In this document: in pieces, positions 33,935-45,989 of the stretch
How the letters are laid out: each line of letters begins with the position of its first letter
Numbering within the stretch: the stretch's first letter is position 1
From: Cymbidium sinense
Taxonomy: Eukaryota > Streptophyta > Magnoliopsida > Asparagales > Orchidaceae
Reading direction: 5' to 3'
DNA length: 64,000 nt
Assembly (NCBI GenBank): GCA_021442155.1
Contig: CM038214.1
Span: 143,130,488 to 143,194,487 of the forward strand
Notes under the pieces: model-generated
What the model saw: the letters and a program-made list of their open reading frames with translations, nothing else
Told to the model about the DNA's origin: nothing
Database searches by the model: none
Made by a program: the position numbers and the translations under genes

Positions 33935-34556
33935 TTTTTTTTAACTCAAATGATTCCATATCAAATAAGAAATTAGCAAATCAAACAAGACATTATCCTC
34001 TAACAACTGATAAAATAAAATAAAATAAATTGCAATAAAAAAATCACAAAAATGTATTTCACAAAATGATTTAACTCCCAATGATAATAAAATTATATTT
34101 TATAGAAGGCCTACAAAGCATAGTTAAATAACTATCATCATCGATTTCAGCTCTTCCTTCTTCTACATTTAGTAGTTAGGTGCAGCGGTAGTAGTAGAAG
34201 CATTTTATCAAATTTACTAGGACCCTTTTTCTTAACCTTTTTTTGGGTATAATTAGTAGAAATCATGACAGGGACATTCTTGTAGCGTTCATGAACATGT
34301 GTTTAGGGTGGGATAAGAGGGACCTGAGAGAGAGTTTAGGCCTAGAAAACTTCTTGATGAGATCATCTTAGTGAGGTGCATTGTTGAACCATCATCATCT
34401 CAACAAGGCCATAGAGAATGGCTTAATCCCGATTTTAGGAAGCGACCTATATGTTGCTTGGAGGAAAACATCAATAGGTACAACAAGACCAACATAGATA
34501 CTTTGTGTTTCACAACCTCTTCATAGCTTCTTTAGATCACCTTTCATTCAATTATG
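33935..34556 (-). pseudogene. RPP0: Acidic ribosomal protein P0 mRNA 3' fragment, copy 1
   Basis: On the minus strand: VGLVVPIDV (P0 region reading VAPIDVVVPPGNT in plants), then SGLSHSLWPC (shifted frame of GIxPFSYGLV), DDLIKKF, LSYPTL, NTCS in one frame and MFMNATRMS in another (P0: HMFINAYKNV), and finally a KVKKKGPSKFDK piece (P0: KVKEYLKDPSKF). The alanine-rich hinge and the EEKKEES..LFD tail are eroded, and the stop codon appears changed. A 3'UTR of about 170 bp follows to an A-tract (T run 33935-33942). P0 (uL10) forms the stalk base of the 60S subunit. The 5' half of the gene is absent, as is about 45 codons of the middle. Frames are broken. Confidence 0.75.
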
Positions 34557-35886
34557 GGGTTTAGGGTTTTAGTGTTTATGCTTTTAGGGTTTAGGTTTAG
34601 GGTTTAGGGTTAGTTTAGGGTATAGAGTTTAGGTTTAATGTTTAGGTTTGGCTTATTTAGGGTTAAGGTTTAGGAAATAGGGTTTATGGTTTTTTAGAAT
34701 TTAGGGTTTGGCATAGGGTTTAGGTTTACTATTGTAATTTAGGGTTAGTTTATTATTTAGGGTTTAGTTTAGTTTAGGGTTTTAGGGTTTATGGTTTTAT
34801 TTTTTTTAAATTATAAGGTTTAGGTTTATTTAATTTATTTTAGTTTATTTTATTTTATATTTTATTTAGGTTTATTTTTTATTTAATTTAGTTTATTTAT
34901 TTTAGGTTTATCTATTTTAATTTATGATTTTCATTTAATTTATTTTTAGGTTTTTTAGGTTTTTTATTTTTTAGTTAGTTTACATTTATTATTTTTTAGG
35001 TTTAGGTTTTATTTTATAATTTTAGGTAAGGTTTAGGTTTAGGTTTTTATTTTATTTGTTTTAGTTTAGGTTTTATGTTTTTATTTTAGGTTTATTTTTA
35101 GTTATTATTTTATACTTTAGGTTTAGGTTTATTTTTAGTTTATTTTATTTTATTTAGGTTTAGGTTTAGGTTTTATTTATTTTACTTTAGTTTATTTTCT
35201 TTTGGTTTATTTAGGTTTAGTTTTAGTTTAGAGTTTAGGTTTTATTTTTTAATTATTTTTAGGTTTTCTTTTTATGTTTATTTTTTATGTTTAGGTTTTT
35301 GTTTAATATAATTTAATTTAATTTTGAGTTTATTTTAATTTTATTTATTTTATTTTATTTTATTTTATTAGGTTTATTAGTTTTTTAGTTTTAGGTTTTT
35401 ATTTATTTTATTTTAGTTTATTTTTTTTATTTTATTTATTTATTTTTTTTTTAGTTTTAGGTTTTGTATTTTATGGTTTATTTAGTTTATTTAAGTTTTT
35501 TAGGTATTTATTTTATTTTAGGTTTAGGGTCAGGTTTAGTGTTTTTTTTGGTTTATTTAGATTTTATTTTGGTTTGCTTAATATTTATGGGTTTAGTGTT
35601 TAGGCTTTAAAGTTTTTTTAGGTTTGTGGTGTGGGTTTAGGGTTTAGGGTTAATTTATGGCTCATGGTTAGTTTAGGGATTTAGGGTTTTATTTTATTAC
35701 AGGCTCAGAGCTCAGGTAGGTTAGGGTTAGTTTAGGGTTTAGGTTTTTAGGGTTTTGCCTAAGTTTAGTTTATTTAGGGTTTAGTGTTTTAAGTCATGGT
35801 TTAGTTTTAGTGTTTTTAGGTTTAGTGGTTTGGGTTTAAGGTTTAGTTTTGTATAGGTTATTTTAGTTTAGAGTTTAGTTTTAGTT
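34557..35886 (+). repeat. Telomere-like array between P0 copy 1 and GRP fragment 7
   Basis: It starts GGGTTTAGGGTTTTAGTGTT, as does the flank after P0 copy 2. TTTAGGG-like to 34795, the A-tract motif at 34795-34822, T-rich core to about 35520, then TTTAGGG-like to 35886. Confidence 0.88.
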
Positions 35887-36160
35887 TTTTTTAACATAAT
35901 ATTTTAGATTCATCTTTTATTTCATCAACCAAGTAACACACCAAGTTTAAAGACTTTTAAAAGATAGTTACATAAAGCAAATCATCCTGATAACTAGAAC
36001 CATCTTATTTAAAGACACACCATCTTTTATCTTTAGCTCTTTTCATGAGTTCATCAGCCACCGACCTCAGTAGAAAGATCCTTCATATACCACAATAACC
36101 TCCATCGTTCCACCTTCATTAACCACCATGCCCACCACCTCCATATAGCACTCCATCTAG
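35887..36160 (-). pseudogene. GRP fragment 7, heavily shortened
   Basis: The UTR words TCATCAACCAAGTAACACAC and CATCCTGATAACTAGAACCA and parts of the glycine-rich tail (complement of CCACC-rich text at 36055-36155) are present. Many deletions, each often removing G-rich minus-strand or C-rich plus-strand bits, shorten the copy to about 275 bp. The RRM end is not recognisable. It begins GRP-P0 unit 2. Confidence 0.7.
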
Positions 36161-36544
36161 GATTTTAGTTTAGGGTTTAGTTAGTTTTAGGGTTTAGGGC
36201 TTTTAGGGTTTAGGGTTTATTATTTTGGGTTAGTTTAGTGTTTAGGGTTTAGGGTTTTAGGGCTTAGTTTATTTGTGGTTACTGGTTTAGGTCAGTTTTA
36301 GGGTTTAGGTTTAGTTTTAGGATTTTGTGGAGGGCCTAGGTTTTATGGTATGCTTTAGGGGGTTTAGATGTGGTTTATTAGGTTCAGGGAGGGTTAGGTA
36401 GTGGCTTTATTTGGGGCAAGTAGGGCCCAGTTTATTTGGGTTATTTAGGTCCCATTATTATTTAGTCATCAGTTTCATATCTTATTTATATTTTAAGCCC
36501 ATTTATCTTATTTTTACATATTCATCATTAATTTATATTTATTT

Positions 36545-36690
36545 TAGGTCTATCTAGCCCAGTCTGCCTCAGGTCTTTAGGGCCTAAGGCCTGGCAGGGC
36601 CTGTTTTTGGGCCCAGGGCTCTGGGCCTAGGGTCAGCCTCAGAGGCCAGGGCTTAGCTCATTTGCCCAGTTGGGTTTTTGGCTCAGTGTT
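36545..36690 (+). repeat. GC-rich CCCAGGG-type block 1
   Basis: Words such as GGGCCCAGGGCTCTGGG and GGCCTAGGGTCAG replace TTTAGGG. The A and the G of AGGG are mostly retained while T positions are C. The block grades into TTTAGGG-like sequence on both sides. Confidence 0.8.
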
Positions 36691-36912
36691 TAGGGTTTGT
36701 GGTTTATGGTTTATGTAGTTTAGTCTGGAGTTAGTTTTATATAGTAGTTTAGGTTATAGGTAGGTTTGGGTTTATGGTCACTATTTTAGGGTTTACAGGG
36801 TTTTTTTTAAACTTAAATTTAAATTTTTTATTTTGTTTTTATTTTTAGGTTTAATATTTTATTTTAGTGGTTAGGTTTTTTTATTTGTTTAGTTTAGAGT
36901 TTATGCTTTTGA

Positions 36913-36960
36913 TTTTTTAACAAAGAACATATTTAATTATTTTTTTATTTCCCATTCTTA
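36913..36960 (-). pseudogene. Internally deleted GRP remnant b
   Basis: AACAAAGAACATATTTAA (3'UTR end) lies about 15 bp from CCCATTCTTA (RRM-end side), with everything between missing. It sits about 85 bp before the P0 A-tract, the same relative place as remnant a in unit 1. Confidence 0.55.
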
Positions 36961-37039
36961 TTTAGTTTAGTGTATTTTTTTATTTTTTTACTTTTTTTTT
37001 TAGATTTAGGTTTGGTTTTAGGGTTTACGCTATTTAGGG

Positions 37040-37730
37040 TTTTTTTTTTAACTCAAATGATTTCATATCAAACAAGAAATTAGCAAATTAAACAAAACAT
37101 TATTCTCTAATAACTAATAAAATAGGATAAAATAAAATGCAATAAAAAATCACAAAAAATGTATTTCACAAAATGATTTAACTAGATAATAAAATTAGAT
37201 TTTATAAGGCCAACAAAGCTTAGTCAAATAACATCATCATCGACTCACCAAGTTTTCCTTCTTCTCCGCCACCGCAGTAGCCAGTGAAAGCAGCAGCAGG
37301 AGTAGTTATCGTAACAACCACATCAAATTTACTAGACCCTTCAAATACTTTAACCTTCTACCTGGTATGTAATTAGTGGAAATCATGAGAGGACATTCTT
37401 GTAAGCTGCTCATGAACATGTGGGCTTATAGGGTGGGATAAGAGAGGGCTGAGAGAGAAGTGGTCATTGAAAGGCCTACCAAAAACTTCTTGATGAGATC
37501 ATCTGAGGTTAAGCACATTTGACCAACACCTAACCATCATCATAGACCGGACAACAAGGCCATAAGAGAATGGCTTAATCCCCCCTTTAGCAGGAGAGCA
37601 CCTCGAGGATCCGCATTGCTTGGAGGAACCTAACATTAATAGTACAACAAGACCAACATGGGCAAGAGAACCAACTCAGGAACCTCTTCATGACTTTAAG
37701 ATCACCTTCAAAAAATCAGCTCAAATGGGG
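37040..37730 (-). pseudogene. RPP0: Acidic ribosomal protein P0 mRNA 3' fragment, copy 2
   Basis: Better kept than copy 1. Minus-strand pieces in order: ELIF and GDLK near 37690-37728, VGLVV and INV (P0: VGLVAPIDV), GIKPFSYGLVV at about 37548-37583 (P0: GIRPFSYGLVV), DDLIKK near 37485-37505, LSLSALSYPTL near 37430-37460, FMSSLQE (P0: FINAYKN), GSSKFDVVV (P0: DPSKFAVAV), an Ala-containing hinge, GGEEGKLGES and terminal LFD before the stop (complement of 37220-37222). The 3'UTR runs to the A-tract at 37040-37049. Small frameshifts and internal losses (including about 45 middle codons) make it non-functional. Its 5' end meets telomere-like DNA at the same place as copy 1. Confidence 0.8.
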
Positions 37731-38970
37731 TTTTAGTGTTTATGTTTTAGGTTTAGGTTGGGGGTTTAGGTTGTGTGGTAGGGTTTAGGTTTAATTTTGG
37801 TTTAAGGCTTTAGGTTGTGGTTTAGGTTTGGGAATTATTTATGGTTTTTTAGTTTAGCGCTAGGTTTAGGGCTTTGGGGTTTAGTTTCTGTAGATTTTAG
37901 TTTAGTCTTATTATTTAGGTTTAGTCTTTGGTTTTGAATTTTAGGGTTCATTGTTTTTTTATTTTTTTTTTTTAAATTGTCAACCTTAGGTTTAGGTTTA
38001 TTTAATTTATTATTTATTTATTTTAGTTTATTTTTTTTTATATTTTTATTTAGGTTTATTTTTTATTTTTATTTAATTGAGTTTCTTTTTTTTTAGGTTT
38101 ATCTATTTTAATTTACGATTTTCATTTTAATTTATTTTTTAGGTTTAGGTTTAGGTTTAGATTTATTTTTTAGTTGAGTTTTACTTTTATTATTATTTTA
38201 AGTTTAGGTTTTATTTTTTAATTTTAGGTTAGGTTTAAGTTTAGGTTTTTATTTTATTTGTTTAGGTTTAGTTTTATGTTTTTTTAGGTTTATTTTTAGT
38301 TTTAATTTATAATTTTAGTTTTAGTTTAATTTAGTTTATTTTATTTTATTCTGCTTAGGTTTAGATTTGTTTTATTTATTTTAGTTTAGTTTTATTTTGG
38401 TTTAGCTTATTTTTTAGTGTGTAGTTTTAGGTTTTTTTAGTTTAGGGTAGATTTTATTTTATTTTGTTTCTTTATTTTTATGTTTAGTTTCATTTAATTT
38501 ATTTATTTAATTTTGGGTTTCAATTATTTTATGTATTTTTATCTTATTTAGGTTTTATCAAGGTTTATTTTATTTAGTAGTAGTTTTATTAATTTGTATT
38601 ATTTTTATTATTTTATTTAATTTATGTTTAGGTTTAGGTTGTTATTTGGTTTATTATATATTTTATTTTATATTAGTTTTTTATTATTTATTTTTAGATT
38701 TATTTAGTAGTTTTAGGTTTAATTGATCAGGGCTTAGTGGTTTGTGGTTTAGTTTGGATAGGATATGTGTTTTAATGTTTATGGGTTTTTGTGTTTTTTT
38801 AAGGTTTTAGTTTTGGGTTTGGGTTTAGGTTTGGGTTTGGGTTTAGGGCTGAAGCTTTAGGGTTTAGGTTGTAGTTTTAGAATTTTAGCTCATTTTGATT
38901 TTTTTAAGGGTTAAGTGTTTAGGGTTTAGGGTTTAGAGTTCAAGTTTTAGTTTAAGGTTTATGGTTTTTG
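37731..38970 (+). repeat. Telomere-like array between P0 copy 2 and GRP fragment 8
   Basis: GGTTTTAGTGTTTATG opening as in unit 1, TTTAGG-like text to about 37950, an A-tract motif at 37953-37990, T-rich core to about 38720, then TTTAGGG-like sequence to the GRP left flank (GAGTTCAAGTTTTAGTTTAAG near 38937). Confidence 0.88.
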
Positions 38971-39455
38971 ATTTTTATTAACAGATAATAAATTCAGATT
39001 AAACATTTCTTCTTTTCAATTTTAGCAACCAAGTAACACCCAAGTTCTAGGATAGTTATACATAGATAAAAATGATCATGCATAGAGTAAATTAGAAACC
39101 CTAGATAACTAGAACCATCTCTACTATAAAGACAGTTCCATAAGCAGCAGATCAGATCGATCGTTCTTCAATTTTGCAAGTTCTCATCATAACCACCCCG
39201 ACCTCTCGAGTAGCAAGATCAACCATCATATCCCAGATCTCTCCCTCCACCACCACCACAGTTGTAACCTCTATCGCTCCTCTTGGCTCCATAACCACCA
39301 ACTCTTTATCCACCACCACCATATCCACCAGTACATCCAGATCCCCCACCACCACTGTGATAATCGCCTCCTTCGCCTTCACCTCCTCTACTAGATCTAG
39401 ACTAAGCCTGGTTGACGGCGATGTTCTTACCATCAAAGTTCTGCCCATTCTTAGG
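38971..39455 (-). pseudogene. GRP fragment 8: nearly complete reading of the tail
   Basis: Minus-strand translation is in one frame from NGQNFDGKNIAVNQA through SRSSRGGEGEGGDYHSGGG, then GGYGGGG, KRSDRGYNCGGGGGRD, GYDG and CYSRGRGGYDE to the end, interrupted only by about three stop codons. This shows the ancestral protein organisation: RRM end, a serine-containing spacer, then a Gly/Tyr/Arg tail. The 3'UTR and A-tract side (ATTTTTATTAACAG, tract eroded) are present. It is about 3.09 kb from fragment 7. Confidence 0.85.
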
Positions 39456-39599
39456 GTTGAGATTTAGGTTATTGCTTATTAGTTTTGTGAGTTTAGGTTT
39501 ATTTTTTAATTTATTTAGTAACTTTAGTTTAGATTTGGGTTAGTGTTTTAGAGGACTTAGGTTAGGTTTTATTTTAGAGTTTTAAGTTTATTCTTTTAG

Positions 39600-39900
39600 G
39601 GTTTAGTGTGGTTGTGATCAGATTATTTTGTGGTATTAGGGCCTTCAGTGGGCCTAGGTCAGTTAGCCAGGTCAGTCTTAATGGTAGTCAGTGGCCCAGG
39701 GCCCAAAGCCCAGTGGCTCAGGTCATTAGGGCCCAACAGTTTGGGTTTGGCCTAGCCCAGGGTCATCCCAGGGCCCAGTGGCCTGTGAGCCCAGGATCAG
39801 AGTTATAGTGCTCAGTTTTTGGCTCATGGTCAAGGCCCAAGACTAGCAATGGGTAGTGGCCCAGGGTCATTATGCTTTTAGTAGGGTAGTGGTATGGTAT
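39600..39900 (+). repeat. GC-rich CCCAGGG-type block 2
   Basis: Words such as GGCCCAGGGCCCAAAGCCCA and GGTCATCCCAGGGCCCAGTG. Open frames across it read Gln/Pro/Gly-rich text and are by-products of the 7-bp repeat. Confidence 0.8.
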
Positions 39901-40959
39901 AGGGTCAGGGTTTCTCATAATCAAACCCACATGAGTTTATTTAGTTATTTATTTAGTTTATTTATTTTATTTTATTTATTTAGGTTTATTTATTTAGTAT
40001 TTAGTTTAGTTTATTTATTTTAATTTTTTTTTATTTTAGTTTATTTTCATGTTTATAGTTTATGTTTATTTTAGTTTAGTTTTATATTTTGTTTTATTTT
40101 TAGGTTTAGGTTTAGGGTTTTATTTTATTTTTTTTAGTTTTAGGTTTATGTTTTATTTTAAGTTTATTTTTTTATTTTATTTTAGTACATTTATTTTATT
40201 TTATTTTATTTATTTACTTAGGTTTCATTTAGATTATTTTAGGATTGTCTTATTTATTTTAGTTTAGTTTATTTTATTTTATTTTAGATTTTTTTTAGGA
40301 TTTTATTTTATTTTTTTTTTAGTTTTATTTTATTATCAGTTTAAAGCTCAGGTTTAGATTTGGTTTGTGGTTATGGTAGCATAGTTTAGGGTTTATTCTG
40401 GGGTTTATAGTTTAGGATTTTACGCTTTAGGGGCCTAGAGTTTATTTGTGTAGATTGGCTAAGGCCTAGGGTTTTGGCTCTGGGTTTAGGGCATATTTTA
40501 GGCCATATGGTAGTTTTGATCTAGGTCCAATGCCTAGGGCTAGGGTTTTTTTCTTTAAATTAAGCAAACCCAGGTAGATTTATTTATTTTAATTATTTAT
40601 TTTATTTTATTTTTTTATTTTATTTACTTAGTTTATTTTTTTTGTGCTTATTTTATTATAGTTTTATTTTAGTTTATTTTCTTTAGATTTAGTTTATGTA
40701 TTTCTTAGTTTATTTTTTTTATTTTATTTTATATTTTAGGTTTAGCTCTTTTTCCTTTAGTTTAGTAGGTTTTATTTTATTTTAAGTTTAGGTTTTTGGT
40801 TTTATCTTTTTGCTATTCTAGGTTTTATCTTTTATAGTTTATTTTATTTTTTAATTTATCTTTATTTATTTAGTCCATGGTTTTAGCCTAGTTTTAGCAT
40901 TATTTTATTTAGTTATCTTAATGTGCCTAAGTTTATTATTATCTTAGGTCAACCTTTCA

Positions 40960-41300
40960 CCCAGTGATCAAGTCATCTTTATTTATTTAGGTTAATAAGC
41001 CTTCATTATGCTTAGGGCCCAGTCAGGGCTCAGGGCTCAGATCTGGGCCCAGGGTCATGGTTTGGCCTAGGGTCACATGGCCCAGCTCAGCCTCTACAGG
41101 GCTCAGGCCTGGGTCTTATTTTAGGGCTTAGTCATGGCCCAGCCTCAGATCTGTTTGGGCTTGCCAGCCTTGCTGAGTCAACTCAGGGTCCAGGTCTTAG
41201 TGGCCCAGGGCCTTAGGCTCAGTCCGTGGGTCTAGGGCCTAGGGCCCAGGGCTTTAGTCAGTGGCCTTTAGGGCTCAGGGGCTGTGGCTGGGTATCCATT
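40960..41300 (+). repeat. GC-rich CCCAGGG-type block 3
   Basis: GGGCTCAGGG, GGGCCCAGGG and GGCCTAGGGCC words with AGGG retained. Flanks shift gradually into T-rich core on both sides. Confidence 0.8.
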
Positions 41301-42261
41301 TTAATCTAAACCAAGTGAGTTTAAGTTTATTTAATTTATATTTTATTTATTTTAAATTTTTTTAGTATTTTTATCTATTTTATTTAAGTTTATTTTTTAT
41401 CCTTAGTTTATTTATTTTAGGCCTGTTTTATCTTAGTTTAGGTTTTCTTATTTTTAGTTTACTTTTTTAGGTAAGTTTTCTTTATTTATTAGTTTATTTT
41501 ATTTATTTTATTTTTTTAGTTATTTTATTTTTATTTATAGGTTCAGTTTAGGATTTTTAGGTTTTGTGTTTTATTTTTATGTTTATTTTAGGTTTTATTT
41601 TTAGTTATTTTTAGGTTTATTTTAGTTTATTTTATTTTTATTTATTTTAGTTTAGGTTTAGTTTATTTTTATGCTTCAGTTTAGGTTTTATTTTATTTTA
41701 GTTTAGTTTATTATAGTTTAGGTTTATTTATTTTTATTTATTTTAGATGAGGTTTTTAAGGTAGCTTTTTATTTATTTTTATGTTTATTTTAGCTCTAGG
41801 TTTTTATTTAGTTTATCTTAGGTATTATGCATATTTCCCTTAATTTTGGTTTGTTTTAGTTTATTTTAAGCCTAGTAGTTTATGTTTTTATTTATTTTAT
41901 TTTGTTTAGTTTACTTTATTTATTTTATTTTTTTTAGGTTTATAGGTTTTTTATCTTATTTAGGTTTTAGTTTATATTTATTTTTAGGTTTTAGTTTAGT
42001 TTAGGTTTTACATTTTTCAGTTTATGGTGGGTTTTAGTAAAAGAGTGGTAAGGAGGTAAGGGTTTATAATTTAGGTTTATAGTTTAGGGTGTGGTTTTAA
42101 GGTTTTAGGGTTTAGGGTTTAGTTTAGTGGTTTAGGGTTCAAGTTTTAGGGTTTAGGGTTTTTAGGATTTAGGGTTTAAGGTTAGGGTTTTATTTATTTA
42201 ATATTTAATATTTGTTTATTTTAAGATTTAGGTCTTGTTTAGTTTAGCTTTAAGGTTTTGG

Positions 42262-42733
42262 TTTTTTTAATAGAGAACAAATTTAGAGTCAACATTTCTT
42301 CTTTTTGATTTCATCAAGTTTTCTAAGACAAAAGCGACAAGATAGACCAAAAATGAGCACGCATAGAGCAAATCAAAAACCCTCGATAGCTAGAATCATC
42401 TATATTATAAAGACAAAATTCCATAAGCAGTAGATCAGATTTGCCGTTCTTCAGTTTTCCTAGTTCCCATCAGAACCACGCAAGCCTCTCGAGTAGTAGG
42501 ATCCACCATCATATCCTCAATCTCTCCCTCTGCCACCACCACGACTATAACCTCGATCGCTCCTCCGACCTCCATAACCACCATTGCCCATCACCTCCAT
42601 ATCCACCAGCACCTCCAGATCCCCCACCACCACTATGCTAAATGCCACCTCCCCCTTTGCCTCCACTGCTAGATCTAGATTGAGTCTAGTTGATGGTGAT
42701 GTTCCAACCATCAAAGTTCTGCACATTCTTAAG
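42262..42733 (-). pseudogene. GRP fragment 9
   Basis: Full length for this family. One frame reads GGKGGGG, then after a stop HSGGGGSGGAGGYGG. A one-base shift then gives NGGYGGRRSDRGYSRGGGRG, followed by a stop, YDGGSYYSRG and GSDGN. The tract at 42262-42270 and the UTR words are present. The RRM end reads NVQNFDG. Confidence 0.83.
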
Positions 42734-44629
42734 GTTTAGGTTTATCTTTAGGTTTATTAGGTTTTAGGTTTAGGTTTAATTTTTAATTAATTTAGTTACT
42801 TTAGGTATAGGTTTAAGATTTTTGTTTTAGGTTTTTTAGGTTTGGGTTAGGGGGTTTAGGATTGGTGGGTATTTAGGGGTTTGTGGTTTAGGGTTTTAGT
42901 GTTTATGCTTTAATGGTTTAGGCAGGGTTAAGAGTTTAGCAGCTTTAGGGTTTATGGTTTAGGGTTAGGTGCAGTTTTATTTAGGGTTGTTAGGGTTGCA
43001 GTAGGGTCTAGGTTAGTTTTAGTGGTTTTATGGTTTGTGGTCAGTTTAGGTAAGGGTGTGCATGGGTTTTGCCTTTTCTAAACCCCAGGTTTAGGTTTTA
43101 GCTTATTTTATTTATTTTAGTTTGTTTTATCTTTATTTAAATTTAGGTTTATTTTTTTATTTTTATTTAGTTTAGTTTATTTATTTTAGTTTATTTATTC
43201 TAGTTTTATTTTATTTTATGGCTATTTTGTAGTTTATTTTTTTAGTTTAGATTTATTATTTTTAGTTGAGTTTTACTCTTTCTTTACTCTCCCGGGTTTA
43301 TGTTTTATTTTTAATTTTATGTTTTGGTTTTAGTTTTAGGTTTTTTATTTTAGGTTTTATTTTAGTTAGTTTAGGTTTATTTTTTTAATTTATTTTATTT
43401 TATCTAGTTTAGGTTTAGGTTTTAGTTTAGTTTATTTTAGTTTTAAGCTTAGGTTTTATTTATTTGAGTTTAGTTTATTTTAATTTTAAACTTAGTTTTT
43501 TAAATTAAGTAATCCAATAGGATTAGGTTTATTTAGTTTATATTTTATTTATTTTAGTTTATTTTTATTTAGGCTTATTTTTTATTTTTACTTATTTTAG
43601 TTTAGGTTCTTATTTTAGTTTATTTTTAGTTTAGGTTTAAGTTTATTTCTTTTTAGTTTAGTGTCTTTTATTTTATTTTTGAGTTTAGGGTTTAGGTTTC
43701 TGTAGGTTTTATGGTTTTAGGTTCTGGGGTTATAGTTTAGGGTTTAGGGAGGATCCGTGATTTTGGTTAGGGTTTAGGATTTTAGGTTCTGGTTTATGGT
43801 TTGCTGCATTTTTAGGGTTTAGGGTTTATGGTTTAGGATAACGATTTAGGGTTAGTGTTCTGATTAGGGCCTAGTAAGGATTAGAGTTTAGTGTTCAGTG
43901 GGTAAGGTTTATTATTTTAAAATTAAGAACCCGTAGTTTATTTATTTAGTTTATTTTATATTTATTTTATTTAGGTCTATTTTATTATTTATTTTTACTT
44001 TTATTTTAGATTTATTTATTTAATTTAGTTTTATTTTAATTTATTGTTAGGTTTAAGTTTTGGTTTATGTCATTAATGTTTATTTTAGTTTAGTTTTATT
44101 TTATTATTTAGGTTTAGGTTTTATTTTAAATTTTAGGTTTAGTTTAGGTTTTTATTTTGCTTTTAGGTTTAGGTTTTGTGGTTTTATTTTAGGTTTTTGT
44201 TTTATTTTAGTTTAGGTTTATATTTATCAGTTTATTTTATCTTTATTTAGTTTAGGGTCAGGTTTAGTTTATTTTGTAGGTTTAGTTTATGTTTATATTT
44301 ACTTAGGGTGGTGTATTTTATCTTTATTAGGTTTAGGTTTTTTTAGTAGGGCTTATGATTTATTTTTATTTAATTTTAAGCATATTTTGGCTTTAGGTTT
44401 TATTTAGTTTTCCATTTTATTTTAGTTTTCATTTTTTTATCTTACGCTTAGTTTTATTTTATTTAGGCTCTTTTAGGTTCATTTTATTTAGCTAGTTTTA
44501 TTTTAATCTTAATGAGTTATTATTTATTTCATTTTATCTTTAGGTCTTGGTTTAGCCTAGGCTTAAGATCTGAGTTTTATTTTGTTTATTTTATCTTTAG
44601 GCTCAGTGTCTTTATTATTAGTTTTTAGT

Positions 44630-44780
44630 TTAGCTCAGCTCTTTGTTTAAGGCCCAGTGGCCCAATGCCCAGTGCTCAGTGCCCAGGCCCAGTGGCTCAG
44701 GGCCTGGGGCCCAGGGCACAGTAGTGGCCTTATGGTTTAGGGCCTAGGGTCCAGGAGTAGAGCCCAGGTGGCAGTGGTAG
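44630..44780 (+). repeat. GC-rich CCCAGGG-type block 4
   Basis: GGCCCAGTGGCCCAATGCCC and GGGGCCCAGGGCACAG words. It is short and grades into T-rich text. Confidence 0.78.
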
Positions 44781-45989
44781 GGTTTAATCTTTTATTTGTT
44801 TTTATTTTACTTTTTTTATTTAAAATTTAGGTAAATTGGTAGGTTTAAGTTTATTTAGTTTATTCAATATATTTTTTATTTTTTTATTTGAGTTTATTTT
44901 TATTTTTATTTAGTTTAGTTTATTTATTTTAGGTTTACATATTTAGTTTATTTTGTAATTTTAGGTTAAGTTTAGTTTTTTTTTTAAGATTAGTTTTAGT
45001 TTTTTTTTTATATTTTTAGGTTTATGTTTAGTTTATTTATTTTTTTAGTTTAGTTTTATTTTGTTTTTTTTGGGTATTTTTATTTTCTTTTTATTATTTA
45101 TTTTATTTTTTTATTTTATGTCTCAGTTTAGGTCTAGTTTATTTTAGGTTTAGGTTTTAGGTTTTATTTATTTTAGTTTAGTTTATTTTAATTTAATTTA
45201 GGTTTATTTTATTTTATTTTAGGTTTAGTTTTATTTTGTTTTGGGTTAGTTCTATTTTTATTTATTTTAGGTTTAATTTTTAGGTTAAGGTTTCTTTTAT
45301 TTAGTTTATTTTATTTTATTTTATGTTTATTTTATTTTATTTTGGTTTAGTTTTATTTTATTAAGGTTTTATTTTTTTAGTATAGGTTTTATTTATTTAT
45401 TTTAGTTTAATTTTTTACTTTTTAGTTTAGGTTTAGATTTATGTTTTAGTTTATGTTTTATTTAAGTTTACTTTTATTTTATTTTGATTTAGGTTTTATT
45501 TATTTTTATTTTTTATTTTATTTAGGTTTATTTTGCTTTTAGGTTTTGGGGTTTAGTTTTTAGCTTTAGCTATACGCTTATTTTAGCTTTTCTTCTTTAG
45601 TTTATTTTAAGTTTATTTTAGTTGATTTTATTTTATTTAGTTTAGGGTTTAGCTTATTTATTTTAGGTTGAAATTTTATTTATTTTAGTTTTAGTTTATT
45701 TTAGTTTTAAAACCATCCATTTTATTTAATTTATCTTTATTTTAGGTTTAGTTTTTTTTTCATGGTTTAAGTTTATTTTATTTATTTTTAAGTTTTATTT
45801 TTAAGTTTATTTTTCAAGTTTAGGTTTTTATTTATTTTTATTTAATTTGATTTTAGGTTTATTTTATTTTAGTTTAGGTTTGACGTGATTTTATTTTAGT
45901 GTATTTTAGTTTAGGTTTAAGTTTTTTATGTTTATTTTATTTTATTTATTATCATATAGTTTATTTATTTATTTTATCTTTAAGCCTTT

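Larger units (their letters stand above)
36161..37039 (+). repeat. Telomere-like array with GC-rich patch, inside GRP-P0 unit 2
   Basis: TTTAGGG-like to about 36400, then a transition through GGCCCAGTTTATTTGGG to a GC-rich patch (36545-36690), then repeats that match unit 1 (TTTATGGTCACTATTTTAGG near 36770). It holds the second tiny GRP remnant. Confidence 0.85.
39456..42261 (+). repeat. Telomere-like array between GRP fragments 8 and 9
   Basis: GRP right flank to about 39540, then a GC-rich block (39600-39900), T-rich core, an A-tract motif at 40546-40572, another T-rich core, a second GC-rich block (40960-41300), another T-rich core (41300-42000), and TTTAGGG-like repeats to the next GRP left flank. 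No P0 copy is present in this roughly 3.3-kb interval. Confidence 0.85.
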
